Positions 63,658-64,000 of a stretch of DNA of 64,000 nucleotides are shown one piece after another. The DNA is taken from contig BOWN01000004.1 of NCBI GenBank assembly GCA_019649675.1, positions 62,001 to 126,000 of the forward strand. The letters are read 5' to 3'. The notes beneath the pieces were generated by a model. The model worked only from the letters and a program-made list of their open reading frames with translations, did no database searches and was not told the DNA's origin. How positions within the stretch are numbered: position 1 is the first letter of the stretch; each line of letters begins with the position of its first letter. The DNA is from Cryomorphaceae bacterium (GTDB lineage: Bacteria; Bacteroidota; Bacteroidia; Flavobacteriales; UBA7430). The position numbers and the translations under genes are program-made.

Positions 63658-64000
63658 TACTTTTCCTCCTTGGATTTAGGGTTTAATTTGTCTCTTCTTT
63701 TACTAGCGTAAGCCAGAGCATGTTTATCCAAAGCAACAGTCAAGAATCGCATCACTCGCTCATCTCTTTTAAGAAGAACTTCAAAGCTAGATGTTAGGTT
63801 AGCTTCTCCTTTAAATTCTACTAAAAAGTAAAATCCACTTTTCTTTTTTTGGATTGGGTAAGCCAGCTTCTTTAAGCCCCAGCTTTCCTCTGCTACAATC
63901 TCAGCACCATTTGATTTCAAATGAGCTGTGAACTTGCTTACTGCTTCCTTTGTCTGTTCATCAGACAAAACGGGATTCAAAATGAAAACAGTTTCGTAGT
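63657..64000 (-). CDS. rpsF: 30S ribosomal protein S6 (start beyond window edge)
   Basis: At least 114 residues. Frame stays open to the edge and reads [15 protein letters not shown] upstream of the first listed alternative start, so the true ATG is just outside the window. [20 protein letters not shown] and [18 protein letters not shown] are S6 hallmarks. First gene of rpsF-rpsR-rplI. Confidence 0.95.
   Translation of the reverse strand, partial: YETVFILNPVLSDEQTKEAVSKFTAHLKSNGAEIVAEESWGLKKLAYPIQKKKSGFYFLVEFKGEANLTSSFEVLLKRDERVMRFLTVALDKHALAYASKRRDKLNPKSKEEK

Overview
The window is low-GC chromosomal DNA from a member of the Bacteroidota, most likely order Flavobacteriales. The evidence is: two type A (NPxxxx/YPNPS-like) and one type B (gliding-motility-like) type IX secretion sorting domains; a PorE-like TPR/propeller/OmpA protein; TAnnTTTG promoter boxes ahead of many genes; a fused SecDF; the futalosine-route enzyme MqnA; a GSII-type glutamine synthetase; and a zapA - 6S RNA - rny arrangement like that of the 6S-Flavo RNA. 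No phage, insertion sequence, CRISPR array, tRNA or rRNA was seen. The gene content is core housekeeping plus envelope and secreted proteins.

Layout. 0-9.4 kb: secreted C1 peptidase, ndk, NrnA-type DHH phosphoesterase, two tandem cyclophilin-FKBP double prolyl isomerases, a PhoD-family protein with a ruined active site, and a large secreted beta-propeller. 9.3-17.6 kb: prfC coupled to an S4 protein, a TlpA-like thioredoxin, ferritin, class III aminotransferase / deoxynucleoside kinase / GH3-like adenylase, and a DUF2797 protein. 17.7-24.3 kb: TonB receptor with an M23 protein, then a coiled-coil protein, zapA, 6S RNA and rny. 24.4-31.3 kb: mqnA, DUF456, GNAT, purB, and the nusB-DUF1573-yajC operon facing away from an ABC exporter. 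31.4-41.2 kb: PUR-alpha-like protein, aspartate aminotransferase, heptose kinase-like protein, TrkH, small envelope proteins, DEAD helicase, rluF, two cold-shock genes and a SpoU methyltransferase. 41.2-49.8 kb (all minus): purM-prfA-pyrF packed head to tail, then TonB receptor and DUF4249 lipoprotein; upstream, the PorE-like gene. 50-58 kb: glutamine synthetase, tatA, secDF, an FG-GAP secreted protein, a DCC thiol protein and mdh. 58.4-64 kb: a large type B T9SS substrate, gyrB and rplI-rpsR-rpsF.

Sequence quality matters for reading this annotation. More than half of the genes, including essential ones (gyrB, prfA, purM, secDF, rny, ndk, purB), are broken by single-base indels, often one base lost from a homopolymer run, yet both halves keep family-typical sequence. 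I treat these as sequencing or assembly errors and give the reconstructed gene span; they should not be read as pseudogenes. Coordinates of such genes are therefore outer limits, and translations need frame correction.

I did not find a convincing new multi-gene system. The most unusual items are the PhoD-like protein lacking its metal-binding motifs, the pair of double-family prolyl isomerases (one a lipoprotein with a His/Asp tail), the 6S RNA with a clear 13-bp closing stem, the S4-prfC coupling, and candidate leaderless genes.
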